Positions 24,083 to 34,542 of a stretch of DNA of 64,000 nt are shown here, piece after piece. Each line of letters begins with the position of its first letter. Position 1 is the stretch's first letter. The position numbers and the translations under genes are program-made. The notes below the pieces were generated by a model that saw nothing but the letters and a program-made list of their open reading frames with translations, searched no databases and was not told the DNA's origin. Origin of the DNA: an uncultured Clostridia bacterium (GTDB lineage: Bacteria > Bacillota > Clostridia > TANB77 > CAG-508). The DNA is taken from NCBI GenBank assembly GCA_947385375.1, contig CANDKR010000008.1, forward strand, positions 1-64,000. The letters run 5' to 3'.

Positions 24083-24418
24083 ATGTTTCAAGATAGCATA
24101 ACTGTATTTCATTTAAATGATGATACAAATGAATATGAGAAAAGATTTTTTGAAAATTTATATTTTGAACATTCTAAAGGAATATCAATAGAAAAATTAG
24201 GCGAAAAATCAAATAATTCAGGAACTATTATAATTCCTACTGAAGATAATGTTGAAATATATGAAAAGGACATTGTTATTGAAGGAAAAATCGAGGATGA
24301 TTTAGACCATGACAAAAGGCTAGCATATCTTAAGTCAAAGCATGTAGTATATGAAGTTATTGCTGTTGATGATCTTAGAAAAGGAGATTTACCACATTTT
24401 GAAATTGAGGTGAAGTAG
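24083..24418 (+). CDS. Head closure-type protein, DUF6751-like
   Basis: 111 aa, mostly beta. The block FENLYFEHSKGISIEKLGEK and IIPTEDNVEIYEKD fits small head-closure or stopper proteins at this position. It ends exactly where the next gene begins. Confidence 0.65.
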   Translation: MFQDSITVFHLNDDTNEYEKRFFENLYFEHSKGISIEKLGEKSNNSGTIIIPTEDNVEIYEKDIVIEGKIEDDLDHDKRLAYLKSKHVVYEVIAVDDLRKGDLPHFEIEVK

Positions 24419-24848
24419 TTGAAAATAGAAACTCCTAGAGGGGCAATCGTAAATGTAAATGCAAAAGGAAAAATAATAAAGGCGAGGTTAGAATGGAATC
24501 CACAATTTCAGCAAGGTTGGGAAACTAGATTCGGCAAAGCTCAGAAATTTGTTGATAGTGAATGCCTAAGACATAGTAATAAATTAGTACCTTTTAGAAC
24601 AGGTTTCTTAAAAAAATCAGGTATATTAGGAACTAAAATAGGAAGTGGAGAATTAAACTATTTGGCTCTTTATTCACGTTATCAGTATAAAGGTAAAGTT
24701 ATGACTGGACATCCACCAAAGAGAGTAACTCGTATACCTTTGAAATATCAATTTGCACCACAAAGACGGTGCTTTTTGGTTTGAGAGAATGAAAGTTCAA
24801 CATAAACAACAAATATTAAGAGGTGCAGCTAGAATTATGAGAACTTAA
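24419..24848 (+). CDS. Minor capsid/neck protein, needs +1 shift at CGG
   Basis: In the first frame the product ends at 24784 after APQRRCFLV. Skipping C24767 changes AGA-CGG to AGA-GGT and gives APQRGAFWFERMKVQHKQQI then LRGAARIMRT, the normal C terminus of this minor capsid family, ending at TAA 24846-24848 (142 aa). The following gene starts 19 bases later with its own site, so the extended frame fits the gap. The product is a neck or tail-completion protein. This is one of seven CGGN sites in the window. Confidence 0.82.
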
Positions 24849-24866
24849 TAATAGGAGGAAGAAGTT

Positions 24867-25313
24867 GTGAAAACTGAAAATGAAGAACTTTTTATTAGTA
24901 AAATAATAGACTTTTTATCTGAAGCAGATGTTTTTAGTAATAAACCTAAAATAAAAGTGGATTATTTAGGAGATAAGATTGACAATTATTCTTTAGAAGC
25001 TGTGCCAGCTGAGAGGATATTACACAAATTTATAGATGGCTCAAAAGAGAAGCAAAAGATATTTGTTTTTGCTTCAAGAAAAACATATTCACAAGATGAT
25101 ATTGAAAACTTAGAAAATTATAAATTATTTGAAAATCTAGCAGAGTGGATTGAGCAGCAGAATGATGAAGAAAATTATCCAGATGTTTCAGAGATAGAAA
25201 ATATTGAAGAGATAGAAGCAATAGAAATAATGGATTCTCCATATATTGCTGCGGTGAGTGAAACGGAGGCTAGATATCAAATGGAAATAAGAATAACATA
25301 TTTACAAAAATAA
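24867..25313 (+). CDS. Tail terminator-position protein, 148 aa
   Basis: An alpha/beta protein at the tail terminator/minor capsid position between neck and tail tube. GTG start with AGGAGGAAG upstream. The acidic middle part (SEIENIEEIEAIEIMD) precedes a beta hairpin ARYQMEIRITYL. The assignment rests mostly on gene order. Confidence 0.65.
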   Translation: MKTENEELFISKIIDFLSEADVFSNKPKIKVDYLGDKIDNYSLEAVPAERILHKFIDGSKEKQKIFVFASRKTYSQDDIENLENYKLFENLAEWIEQQNDEENYPDVSEIENIEEIEAIEIMDSPYIAAVSETEARYQMEIRITYLQK

Positions 25314-25328
25314 AAAGGAGGAATAAAA

Positions 25329-25829
25329 ATGTCTTTTACAGGTAATGGAAAAATTCCAAGAAAATTACTTATGCATTTTGTTAATGTAGGAACTGAATCA
25401 GAACCAGAGTGGGAAAGGTACGGAAAAGGTATTGAAGAATTAACTAGAGAGATGAACAACAATGTTGAGAGCAAAACAGATATTACTGGAGAAACAGATG
25501 TAGAAGTAACAAAAGGAAATCAAACATCTTCTGTATCTCCATTTAAAGCACGTAAAGAGTCTAAATTATTTCAAAAATTGTATAAAATATATACAGATGA
25601 TTTAGAGCTTGACGATGTTGTAATGGAGTTTCTTGATGTTTTTGTCAGTGACGAAATTTCTGAGGGTGTGTATAGTGCTATAAAACAAAAAGGTGCTATC
25701 GATCTAAAATCATTTGGTGGACCAACATCAGGAATAGAAATGCCTTTTGATATTAATTTCTTAGGAGAAAAAGAAAAAGGTAATTTCACAGCATCAACTA
25801 AGACTTATGCAAAAAGCACAGGTGTTTAA
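25329..25829 (+). CDS. Major tail tube protein
   Basis: 166 aa. MHFVNVGTESEPEWERYGKG, then a Glu-rich loop, SPFKARKESKLFQ and the terminal FLGEKEKGNFTASTKTY resemble siphovirus tail tube proteins. A strong terminator follows, consistent with an abundant product. Confidence 0.88.
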   Translation: MSFTGNGKIPRKLLMHFVNVGTESEPEWERYGKGIEELTREMNNNVESKTDITGETDVEVTKGNQTSSVSPFKARKESKLFQKLYKIYTDDLELDDVVMEFLDVFVSDEISEGVYSAIKQKGAIDLKSFGGPTSGIEMPFDINFLGEKEKGNFTASTKTYAKSTGV

Positions 25830-25835
25830 TATTAA

Positions 25836-25877
25836 ATAGGCGATAAGAAAGTATATTCATATCGCCTATATTTTTTT
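25836..25877 (+). terminator. Terminator after tail tube gene
   Basis: ATAGGCGATA (25836-25845) and TATCGCCTAT (25860-25869) followed by A and T7. It likely lowers expression of downstream tail genes relative to tail tube. Confidence 0.82.
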
Positions 25878-25896
25878 ATGTTAGGAGAAGTAAGAA

Positions 25897-26352
25897 ATGG
25901 CAGATATTTTAAATTTTGATAGCAAAGATACACTTTTAAGATTAGCTTTAAATGGAGATAAAGATAAAATATTAGAATTTGATCCAGGAGATGTAAATAC
26001 AAGAAGAAAATTTTATAATATGAAAGACAGTATGATAACAAAACAACAAGAATTAGATTCAAAAATTAAACAGCTAGATTTAAAAGAAGAAGATGGAATT
26101 CAAGAAGCTTTTAAACTAGAAGAAGATGGAATTCAAGAAGCTTTTAAACTAGAAGAAGATTTTTTTGATTATTTAAAAGACTTAATTGATGACATTTTTG
26201 GCAATGGTGCTACTAATATGATTTGCGGAAATAGAAAAAATGTTTTTGTACTTGCAAATTGTATTATTGCACTTTGTCCATATTTTGAGAAATTTAGAAA
26301 TGATACAAAGAACAAATATACAAGTAAATTAAAAGATGCAGGTGTTTTATAG
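25897..26352 (+). CDS. Tail assembly chaperone-position protein
   Basis: 151 aa at the gpG position between tail tube and tape measure. The helical middle contains an 11-residue unit EEDGIQEAFKL present twice because of a 33-bp perfect tandem duplication (26086-26151). The C-terminal half carries ATNMICGNRKNVFVLANCII. AGGAGAAG lies upstream, and it overlaps the next gene by one base (TAGTG). Confidence 0.75.
   Translation: MADILNFDSKDTLLRLALNGDKDKILEFDPGDVNTRRKFYNMKDSMITKQQELDSKIKQLDLKEEDGIQEAFKLEEDGIQEAFKLEEDFFDYLKDLIDDIFGNGATNMICGNRKNVFVLANCIIALCPYFEKFRNDTKNKYTSKLKDAGVL
26086..26151 (+). repeat. 33-bp perfect tandem duplication
   Basis: 26086-26118 and 26119-26151 are identical and in frame. 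The first nine bases of a third unit follow. Identity at all positions suggests a recent duplication. Confidence 0.95.
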
Positions 26353-26972
26353 TGAATCAATTGATAGATAAGTTTCCAACAAAAATAAAGTTAGGAAACG
26401 AAATAGTTGAAATAAATACAGATTTTAGGGATTGTTTAAATATTATTTTGATGTTTGAAGATTCAGAATTGAGCAAATTAGAAAAAATAGAACTTATGCT
26501 GGAACTTTTATATAAAGATCCTTCGAAAATAAATCAAAATAATGTTGAGGAAGCTGTACGAAAAGGAATTTTATTTTTAGATGCTGGAGAAGAAAAAAAT
26601 CAAAATGTTGATAACGAAGAAGAAATAAAACCTAAAAGGGTATATTCATTTCTAAAAGATTCTCAGTATATATATTCTGCAATAAAAAAATCACATGGAG
26701 TAGATTTAGAGAATATAGAATATTTGCATTGGTGGAAATTTGTATATTACTTTTTTGATTTAGATGATAAAACATTTTTTTCGCAAATTGTTTATTTAAG
26801 AAGTCAAAAAAATAAAGGAAAACTCACGAAAGAAGAAAAAGTTGTATATTCTAATTTGGAAAGTATTTTAGAACTTGAAAATGAAGAACAGTATACAGAA
26901 GAAGAGCAAGAACAGATAAATAAATTTATGAGAGGATTGGAGGGAGTTAAAAATGAAAGAACATGTAATTAG
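26352..26972 (+). CDS. Gp15-type tail chaperone
   Basis: 206 aa, bacteriophage Gp15 family: opening FRDCLNIILMFEDSELSKLE, LELLYKD, then DSQYIYSAIKKSHGVDL and LHWWKFVYYFFDLDD. Gp15 lies right before tape measure genes and acts with the preceding protein as a tail chaperone pair. GTG start overlapping the previous stop. Confidence 0.88.
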   Translation: MNQLIDKFPTKIKLGNEIVEINTDFRDCLNIILMFEDSELSKLEKIELMLELLYKDPSKINQNNVEEAVRKGILFLDAGEEKNQNVDNEEEIKPKRVYSFLKDSQYIYSAIKKSHGVDLENIEYLHWWKFVYYFFDLDDKTFFSQIVYLRSQKNKGKLTKEEKVVYSNLESILELENEEQYTEEEQEQINKFMRGLEGVKNERTCN

Positions 26973-27135
26973 AGAAGGTGAAAGTCTTGATATGATTGCT
27001 AAAGATAATAAAATTACTGTAGAAAATATTATTGAAGATAATAAAATAACAGATAGAAAGCGTTTAGGAGTAGGAAATGTTTTATTGATAAGAGAAAGTG
27101 AAAATGATGGAAAAAGTAAAAAAAATGAAAAGTAA
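26953..27135 (+). CDS. LysM-like small protein, 60 aa
   Basis: EHVIREGESLDMIAKDNKIT and GVGNVLLI follow the LysM pattern, although there is only one repeat and no catalytic part. GGAGGGAG lies before the ATG. It may be a tail-associated peptidoglycan-binding protein. Confidence 0.65.
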   Translation: MKEHVIREGESLDMIAKDNKITVENIIEDNKITDRKRLGVGNVLLIRESENDGKSKKNEK

Positions 27136-27259
27136 AATCAAATGTCCACATTGCGGATATGAAATGCCTTTATATTATGATGAAAAATCAAAATGCGAAG
27201 GTGTTTTTGTTTTTTGCAAAGCTCGTAATTGCAAAAAACAATTTGAGATAAAACTATAA
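27125..27259 (+). CDS. Com-like zinc-finger protein, 44 aa
   Basis: KCPHCGY and CKARNCKKQF give four Cys in the spacing of Com-type phage zinc fingers, which bind RNA or DNA. It overlaps the LysM gene by 11 bp and lacks a clear ribosome site, so coupling is likely. Confidence 0.6.
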   Translation: MKSKIKCPHCGYEMPLYYDEKSKCEGVFVFCKARNCKKQFEIKL

Positions 27260-27311
27260 AAAGTTAAGTAGTTGCCATAGATGCCGATAACTTTTAGAAA
27301 GGAACGCAGAT

Positions 27312-30147
27312 ATGGCTCAATATGATGGTAGTCTTAAATTTGATACTAGTATAGATGGTGCGGGTTTTAATGCAGGAATAAAAAATTTAATATCGGATTT
27401 CCAAAAAGTAGGAAAGAACGTAACTAATTTAACTAATAGATTCAATATGCTTAATAATGTTATAAAACTTGTTGGAAGCACAATTGCAATAGCTTTTGTA
27501 ACAAAAGGTATAAAGGATTCGATAGCAGCTGCAGAAGAATATCAAAATGCAATGACAGGACTAAAATCTATTATGGAAGGTCAACGGCAAAAGTTTTTCT
27601 GTTGCTCAGAAATTTATTAAATCTTATACTTCTGATGGATTAATAAGTGCGACAGAAGCAACTACTGCCTATAAAAATTTGACTTTACGTGGATATGATA
27701 CATCTCAAATCGAAAAAGTATTAGTAGCGTTAAAGGACTCAGCTACATATAGTAGACAAGCAAGTTATGGTTTAGGAGAAGCTGTTGCAACAGCTTCAGA
27801 AGGTTTGAAAAATGAAAACTCAATTGTCGTTGATAATGCGGGGGTTACCAAAAACGTTGCAAAAATGTGGGAAGATTATGCGAAATCAATAGGAAAAACA
27901 ACAAACAATCTGACACAAGCAGAGAAAATTCAGGCTGAAGTTAATGGAATTCTAGAGGAAACAAAATTCCAAACGGGAGATGCCGAAAAATATGTAAATA
28001 GCTATTCAGGAATGATAGCAAGATTAAATGCTTCTTTTACTACTTTAAAGCAAACTTTGGGTACAGCATTCATGCAAATATTTCAAGCAATTTTACCTTT
28101 AATACAATCAGTTATAAATGCACTTATTCAGCTAGCTTCTGTTTTTGCTAGCCTAGTAAATTCTGTGTTTGGTAAATTTGCACCTGTGAATAAAGATACT
28201 GCTAAATCAAGTAAAGCAGCCACAAGTGCGATTGAAAAGCAAGGAGATGCAGCAGAAAAGGCAGGCAAACAAGCAGAGGGAGCTTTACTTTCATTTGATA
28301 AACTAAATGTGTTAGATGAAAATAAGGGCTCAGGCTCATCTGGTGGAGCAGGGATTGATATTCCTGAGATTTCTGCAGAAGGTACAGGAACATCTTTAGC
28401 TGAAGAATTAACAAATGCTTTTGAAGGAATGAGTGCTTATGATATAGGATTTTCAATATCAGAAAAAATAAATGAAGCATTATCAAATATTAATTGGGGT
28501 GAAATACAAGCACAAGCACAAAATATAGCCTATAACTTAGCAATGTTTTTGAATGGAGCATTAGCAGGACTTGATTGGACTTTGCTAGGAAATAATATTG
28601 CAGAAGCAATAAATACTGCACTGATTTTTGTATATACGTGGCTTACTACATTTGATTTTACGATGTTTGGAACTGGATTAGCTAATGGCTTAAACGGAAT
28701 TGTAGATGCGATAGATTGGATTTTATTAGGACAAACATTAGCAAAAAATCTACAATCTACTTTTGATGTTTTATATGGATTTGTAACAACATTTGACTGG
28801 ACATCGTTAGGATTAAGCGTTGCTAGTTCGATACAAGCTTTTTTTGAGAGTATAGATTGGGAGAAATCAGGGACAGCACTTAGCGAAGGCTTTATAGGTA
28901 TATTAGAAACATTAGACACGGTGTTGGATGAGGTTGATTGGAATAAAATCGGCACGGACATAGCATCATTTTTAGAATCAATAGATTGGGTTACTATATT
29001 GGCTAATGTAGGTAAACTAATTGAGGATGCGATAGGAGCTTCGCTTGATATTGCTGGAGGAATATTAGGAATAGATCCTCTTGTGTTAGAAACTTTAGCA
29101 GTAGGTTTTCTAAGCCTTGCAGGAGCTTTAAAAGTAGTGAATCTTATAACGGCTGTAACAACAACTGTTACTACGGCAATGTCAGCAAGTTTATTCCCAG
29201 TAATAGCTGTTGTTGGCTTAGTTACTGCTGCTATTGCAACAGTAGTTTGGGTAATAACAGAAGTAATAGAACAACTTAAAATAATTGGAGAAAACTGGCC
29301 AGTAGTTTGGGAGGCAATAAAAAATAAATTCAATGAAGTAAAGGAGAATATTGTAAATTCTGTTCAAGCTTGGGTTGAGAGGTTTAAAGAAAAATTTGAA
29401 GAGCTTAAAACTAAAGTTACTGAAACAGTTGAGAATATAAAGGCAACTATTTCTCAATGGATACAAAACATAAAATCAAAGTTCGAAGAAATGAAAAATA
29501 ATATACATACAATTTGTACAAACATTAAAACAACTGCAGTTAATATTTTTGATAATATCAAATCTAAAATAACAGAGATTATTTCAAATCTTAAAAATAG
29601 TATATCAAATTCATTAAATAATATAAAAACTGTGTGGAGTAATATTTTCAATTCAATAAAAACGACTACTACAAATATTTTCAACTCAATATGGACAGTG
29701 ATTAAAAATATTATCAATTCTATTTTAGGTGGAATTGAGGGAATGGCTAATGGCGTTACTAATGGAATAAATGCTGTAATAGGAGCGATAAACGGATTGT
29801 CCTTCGATATTCCTGATTGGGTACCTGTTTTTGGAGGTAAAAAGTTTAATTTCAATATTCCAAACTTAAATCAAATATCATTGCCAAGACTTGCAACAGG
29901 TGCAGTAATACCACCAAGACAAGAATTTATGGCAGTTTTAGGCGACCAGAAAAATGGTAGAAACTTAGAAGCACCAGAAGGTCTAATTAGACAAATAGTT
30001 AGAGAAGAAAGTGGAAATAAGAAAGTAACAATTATAACAAAATTAATTGTTGATAAGAGAGAGTTAGCAGAAATAGTAAAAGATGTTGATTTAGATGAAG
30101 AAACGACAAGTCCAGATTTAGATGGAGGTGGTTCATTTGTATATTAA
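27312..30147 (+). CDS. Tape measure protein, needs +1 shift at CGG
   Basis: In the first frame it ends at 27620. Skipping C27585 changes CAA-CGG to CAA-GGC and gives MEGQGKSFSVAQKFIKSYTS, joining an open frame to 30147 (944 aa in all). The protein begins with FDTSIDGAGFNAGI, has a hydrophobic core region, about six units of the type (I/F)DWxxxG in residues 370-560, and a coiled coil with many FNSI/NIKT repeats. It sets tail length and threads the tail tube. A break so early would destroy the tail, which argues that CGGC is read through by +1 shifting. It starts at the ATG at 27312 with AAAGGAAC upstream. Confidence 0.88.
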
Positions 30148-30538
30148 ATTAAATGATTTATTAATTTCAGATAATATGATTTCACCTAAAAGTTATTCTG
30201 CAACACCTAAAAATGTATATTCTAAAGCAGATCGTAGCAGAGGGAAGTCACTAAAAATGATTAAAGTATTACTGGGATCTGTTTATGAAATAAAAGTAAC
30301 CTTAAATTGTATGAAACTTGATAAAAATTTTATTTCACAACTTAGGCAAGAAATAATGAAACCTGAAATAAATGTGGATTTCTGGGATGATTATTCACTA
30401 TCTCAAAAAGTTCAAAATTGCTATTGCCAAGATACCGAAATAAAATTGAGACTAATAAGAGGAGAGAATCTTCGTTACGAGGACATTCCTCTTATTTTTA
30501 TAGCTAATCAAGCAGCAAATTGGATTAATAATCAATAG
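30137..30538 (+). CDS. Distal tail-position protein, 133 aa
   Basis: Starts at TTG 30137 with GGAGGTGG upstream; the ATG at 30122 is part of that site. YIKLNDLLISDNMISPKSYS and MIKVLLGSVYEIKVTLNCM are beta-rich, as in short tail tip proteins that take the Dit position in related phages. The assignment rests mainly on order after the tape measure. Confidence 0.65.
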   Translation: MYIKLNDLLISDNMISPKSYSATPKNVYSKADRSRGKSLKMIKVLLGSVYEIKVTLNCMKLDKNFISQLRQEIMKPEINVDFWDDYSLSQKVQNCYCQDTEIKLRLIRGENLRYEDIPLIFIANQAANWINNQ

Positions 30539-30550
30539 GAGGCAAAAAGA

Positions 30551-33500
30551 ATGTCAAATGATATAACATTAAAGCCTAAGCTTGAGAATGTTGGGGATTT
30601 CGGAGAAGCAATTGAAGATGTAGAAATACTATTCAAGACACAAAAGGGAGCCTTTATAGGAACATTTAATTCCTGGAACATTACTTTAAACTTAAATAAT
30701 AATAGTGTTGAAATCCCAAATAGTATAAAACCACTTTTTAAAATAAATGAAAAACAAATAAAAATGCCTACATTTTTATTAACTCCAAAAAGTGATGAAG
30801 AAACTACAAAAGAGGCTGATGTAAAAGGTTACGATAAATCTATACTTTTTGATGAGCCTTTTGAATGGACACAAACTTTGCCGTGCACAGCAGGAGAGTT
30901 GGCTCAAAATATTTGTAGCAAAGTAGGTGTACCATTAAAGGATTTGAATTTTGCAAATAGTGATTTTGTAATTTATAGACAAATAGCTGATAGTAAAAGG
31001 ACTAATAGAGAAGTAATAGCAATGATAGCTGCAGCTGCAGGTGGAAATGCTTTTATTAACGAGAACGATGAGCTAGAAATAAGAAGTTTTATAGAATTAG
31101 ATCTAGACGTTCAAGAATATTTTTCTAGTGAAAAGTTTATGAAAATTGGTCCAATTACTGGAGTGAATATTGCAAGAGAACCAATAAAGGATTATAAAGA
31201 ATTAAACGATGCAGCTTTATCGGCTCAGTATAAAAGTTGTATGGTAAAAATTGTTAACAATCTAATTGTTGATGATAATAGAGAGTTAGCATTGCAAGAT
31301 ATTTATGATAAATTACACGGTTTAGAATTTTATTGCAAAAAAATAGAAACACACGAGGCTTTTTTCACAAAGCCTTTTTCTTTTGTTCAATGCAATGAAC
31401 ATAAATTTCTGATTGATACAATTTGCTTAAAATATCCTACACTAATAGATTCTTATATAAGTTCTAATCAACTAACAGAAGTTGAGAGTACTGCTAAGAA
31501 CAAAAGCTTGAAACAGCGTGTAAGAAATGCAGAGGCGAAAGTTGATGAAGTTGAAGGTAAAATTAATTTACTTACAAGCGAAGTTTTAGAACATGAAGAT
31601 AAAATTGCAGGTTTAGAAGTAAGTGTAGATGCAATAACGAATAAAGTAGAAAATATAGCAGATCTAACGAGAGAAGTTTCTGGATCAACTAAAATACAAT
31701 TAGATGATTGTATGCAAGGAGGTTTGCTAGAGCTACATATATATGGAAATAACACAGTATTTGAAAGACTGTTGCCAAGAAAAAATCTTTATCCTAGTAA
31801 AACATTATATCCAAATAGTTTTGGAAAAATAGTAATAAATAAAATAGATGTAAAAAATAGATTTGAGAAGAAGTTTGGACCTAGATATATTACAGTTAAA
31901 GTTGAAGGATATGACTCAGTAAATCATATTGTAAAGAAATATCAGGGACTTGCTATAAAAGATAATGAGGATAATAACAGATATTACATTTTAAAATTAG
32001 AGCATGGAAAGACTTATGATATTATTTTAGATAAAAATGAGATAAGTGATGAAAAATGGTTATATTTAGAGACTTTTGAGAAAAATCCTTTTGAAACTGA
32101 TGCAGAAGATAGGATTAATGCAGTTAAATACTATGGTTTAAACGAATATGTCTATGAAAATGGTGTTTCAAATTGGAAAATAAATACAGAAAAAGATCAT
32201 ATAACTATAACTCCTACAGAACAAGAAAAATTTTTAATTTTTTACTGTTACGATGTGTCGACATTCAATACAGCTCAAATATATGAAAATTATAACGAAC
32301 GTAAAGAAATTGAATTAACACAGATAAAGCAAGGATTAAAACAATTTGGAGATGTGTGTGATGAGTTAGTTTTGGCAGATAATCAATTACAAGTAATAAG
32401 ACGAGTAGGTGCAGACGAAGAAGGTAATAAGTATATTCTTGAAAATGAAATAATAGAAAATTTAGGAGAACTAGAAATTCCACTAAATAAAGGAACCAAT
32501 TATATAGAAATATCAAATTATATAGCTAATATGAAAGCTAAGTATGTTGTGCTAAATGATTTTACTAAAAGTTTTGCTACTACTGCAGAATTGAAATCAG
32601 CTATAACACAGATGGCTAATAGTATAACGAGCGAAGTAAATCAGAAATTGCTAAACTATTCTACAACGACAGAAATAAACAACAAGATTGAGCAAAAAAT
32701 AACAGACCAAGAAAATAGTATTTTATTGGAAGTTTCAAATACATATACAACAAAAGATTCTATGATAGGTGTAGTTAAAGAGAATAATATTGTTGCCAAA
32801 ATGAATTTGGCTATAACGAATGGGCAAGGAATTATACATTTTAAAAGTAATTTGTTCAAACTAGAAAGTGATAATACTTCAATAGATACAGATGGAACAT
32901 TGACTACCAAAAAAATTATTGCAAAAGGTGGACAGATAGCAGGAATGGTGCTAGAAGAAAATGACCAATATGAAGGCTCATTTTTATATAAAGAATTTTC
33001 TAATAATGGAAACGATTATAGTGGATTGTTAGTACCAAATGGACCAGCTCGTCAAAATGTATATAGACCTTTTCTTTTTGCAGGAGCTTCTGATGCTTAT
33101 GCAAGTGATTTGGGTAGTATTAATACATATATAACACACGAAGGACTTGTAAAAGCTAAGTGGCTGACCGTTGATGCCGAGGATGGTTATTTTTATACTG
33201 AATATTCAAACAGAAAAAAAGCTATGCAATTGGACACACTTAGTTTGAATTGGAGGTTGAATAATAACAATAATGGATTATTTGCAAGCATAGCAAGGGG
33301 AAGTACACATTTGGAAACTCGTATTGGTGATAGCAGAGGTTGGTTTGTTTGGGATAGTACCCATAAGAAAAACATTTTTGAGATTGATAGATATGCTCCA
33401 GAATTATCTGATACAGATTTAAAAGCTGGATCAAGAGTTATAATGTCTACGACTATGTACGTTCAGGGAAATCGTGAAGGTAATAATATATCAAATACAA

Positions 33501-33856
33501 TTTATATTCAAGGATATGAAGTAGCAACAAATGCATCAGATGAGCGATTGAAAGAAAATAAAATAAAGTGTGAAGAAAATTCTTTAGAAATTACAGATAA
33601 AATTCCTATAATTTCTTTTGATTGGAAAAAAGACATTGGAACAAGAGACGCAGGTAAACATATAAGATTTGGATATGGTGCACAAAGAACAAAAAAAGTA
33701 TTTCCAGATGGAGTGAATCATAGTACAGAAAATGACACGTATCAAATGCATTTGTTAAATTTATCGGCTTTGCATCACAAAAATATCCAAGAAATATATT
33801 CTTGGATGCAAAAAATAGAAAAGATATTAAAATTGGAGGAGAAAAATGAACAATAA
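30551..33856 (+). CDS. Tail tip/fibre protein with S74 chaperone domain
   Basis: 1101 aa. Residues 1-300 resemble the Tal/prophage tail endopeptidase base. A coiled coil lies at about 310-380, then a beta-rich middle. The C terminus SDERLKENKIKCEENSLEI is the start of a peptidase S74 intramolecular chaperone, with Ser before D-E-R as the cleavage residue; about 100 residues follow. Such domains trimerise fibres and cut themselves off. The protein probably contributes to host recognition. GGAGGCAAAAAG lies upstream. Confidence 0.88.
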   Translation: MSNDITLKPKLENVGDFGEAIEDVEILFKTQKGAFIGTFNSWNITLNLNNNSVEIPNSIKPLFKINEKQIKMPTFLLTPKSDEETTKEADVKGYDKSILFDEPFEWTQTLPCTAGELAQNICSKVGVPLKDLNFANSDFVIYRQIADSKRTNREVIAMIAAAAGGNAFINENDELEIRSFIELDLDVQEYFSSEKFMKIGPITGVNIAREPIKDYKELNDAALSAQYKSCMVKIVNNLIVDDNRELALQDIYDKLHGLEFYCKKIETHEAFFTKPFSFVQCNEHKFLIDTICLKYPTLIDSYISSNQLTEVESTAKNKSLKQRVRNAEAKVDEVEGKINLLTSEVLEHEDKIAGLEVSVDAITNKVENIADLTREVSGSTKIQLDDCMQGGLLELHIYGNNTVFERLLPRKNLYPSKTLYPNSFGKIVINKIDVKNRFEKKFGPRYITVKVEGYDSVNHIVKKYQGLAIKDNEDNNRYYILKLEHGKTYDIILDKNEISDEKWLYLETFEKNPFETDAEDRINAVKYYGLNEYVYENGVSNWKINTEKDHITITPTEQEKFLIFYCYDVSTFNTAQIYENYNERKEIELTQIKQGLKQFGDVCDELVLADNQLQVIRRVGADEEGNKYILENEIIENLGELEIPLNKGTNYIEISNYIANMKAKYVVLNDFTKSFATTAELKSAITQMANSITSEVNQKLLNYSTTTEINNKIEQKITDQENSILLEVSNTYTTKDSMIGVVKENNIVAKMNLAITNGQGIIHFKSNLFKLESDNTSIDTDGTLTTKKIIAKGGQIAGMVLEENDQYEGSFLYKEFSNNGNDYSGLLVPNGPARQNVYRPFLFAGASDAYASDLGSINTYITHEGLVKAKWLTVDAEDGYFYTEYSNRKKAMQLDTLSLNWRLNNNNNGLFASIARGSTHLETRIGDSRGWFVWDSTHKKNIFEIDRYAPELSDTDLKAGSRVIMSTTMYVQGNREGNNISNTIYIQGYEVATNASDERLKENKIKCEENSLEITDKIPIISFDWKKDIGTRDAGKHIRFGYGAQRTKKVFPDGVNHSTENDTYQMHLLNLSALHHKNIQEIYSWMQKIEKILKLEEKNEQ

Positions 33857-34088
33857 AGAAAGCAAAATTATAAAAAAAGGGTTAAATTATGCAACTTTCG
33901 AACTAAAAGAAAATATATCTAAAATTATTGATGAGGCAAATGTACCATTGATTAATGCTCAGTATGTGTTAATCGAATTGACTACTGAATTATCGAATAT
34001 AACTGAACAGGCGATTAAAAACGAAAAATCAATATATTTAGATGCTTTGAATAAAGAACAAGAAAAAGATACGAAAGGAGAAAAATAA
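33846..34088 (+). CDS. Helical tail-region protein, 80 aa
   Basis: Charged, helical small protein overlapping the fibre gene by 11 bp and the next by one base, with TTGGAGGAG upstream. No family recognised; a fibre chaperone is possible from its place. Confidence 0.6.
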   Translation: MNNKESKIIKKGLNYATFELKENISKIIDEANVPLINAQYVLIELTTELSNITEQAIKNEKSIYLDALNKEQEKDTKGEK

Positions 34089-34540
34089 TGCCAATAAATT
34101 TTAATAAGACAACTTTTACAGATGGACAAGAGCCTCCAATAGATGATACGTTTTTAAATAATCTTCAAGATCAAATAGAATCTAATCTAAAATATTTAGA
34201 TGAAAAGCAAGTATCAAGTCCAGTAAAAGTTCAGAAAGGACATCAGATTGTATCTAAAGGTAGCACTATTATAAATGAATATCAAATCGTGCTACCAATT
34301 AGCTATACAGTAGGGAATAACTCGCTTGAGTTATTTTGGAACGGATCAAAATTGATTATGACTACTGATACTGCAGATGGTCATTACAAAGAGGTAGGAG
34401 TTGCAGGTCAGATTAGCAACAAGATAAAGATGCACAGGACCGCAGCTGATGGCAATTATACTTTGCTAGAAGATGTAGTCTTAGAGGCAGTTGTAACAGG
34501 AGTGTCTGAAACAACAACTGTGTCTGAAGGGGGTGCTTAA
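34088..34540 (+). CDS. Tail appendage protein, 150 aa
   Basis: PINFNKTTFTDGQEPPIDDT opens a short N-terminal attachment region often seen in Firmicutes tail fibres, followed by a beta-rich region with GNNSLELFWNGSKLI. It is coupled to the previous gene. Probably receptor binding or baseplate decoration. Confidence 0.7.
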   Translation: MPINFNKTTFTDGQEPPIDDTFLNNLQDQIESNLKYLDEKQVSSPVKVQKGHQIVSKGSTIINEYQIVLPISYTVGNNSLELFWNGSKLIMTTDTADGHYKEVGVAGQISNKIKMHRTAADGNYTLLEDVVLEAVVTGVSETTTVSEGGA

Positions 34541-34542
34541 AA

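Noticed and set aside
28530..29855. Long leftward frames opposite the tape measure gene
   Set aside because: Mirror frames of the repetitive tape measure sequence with Ser/Pro/Ile bias and no start signals.
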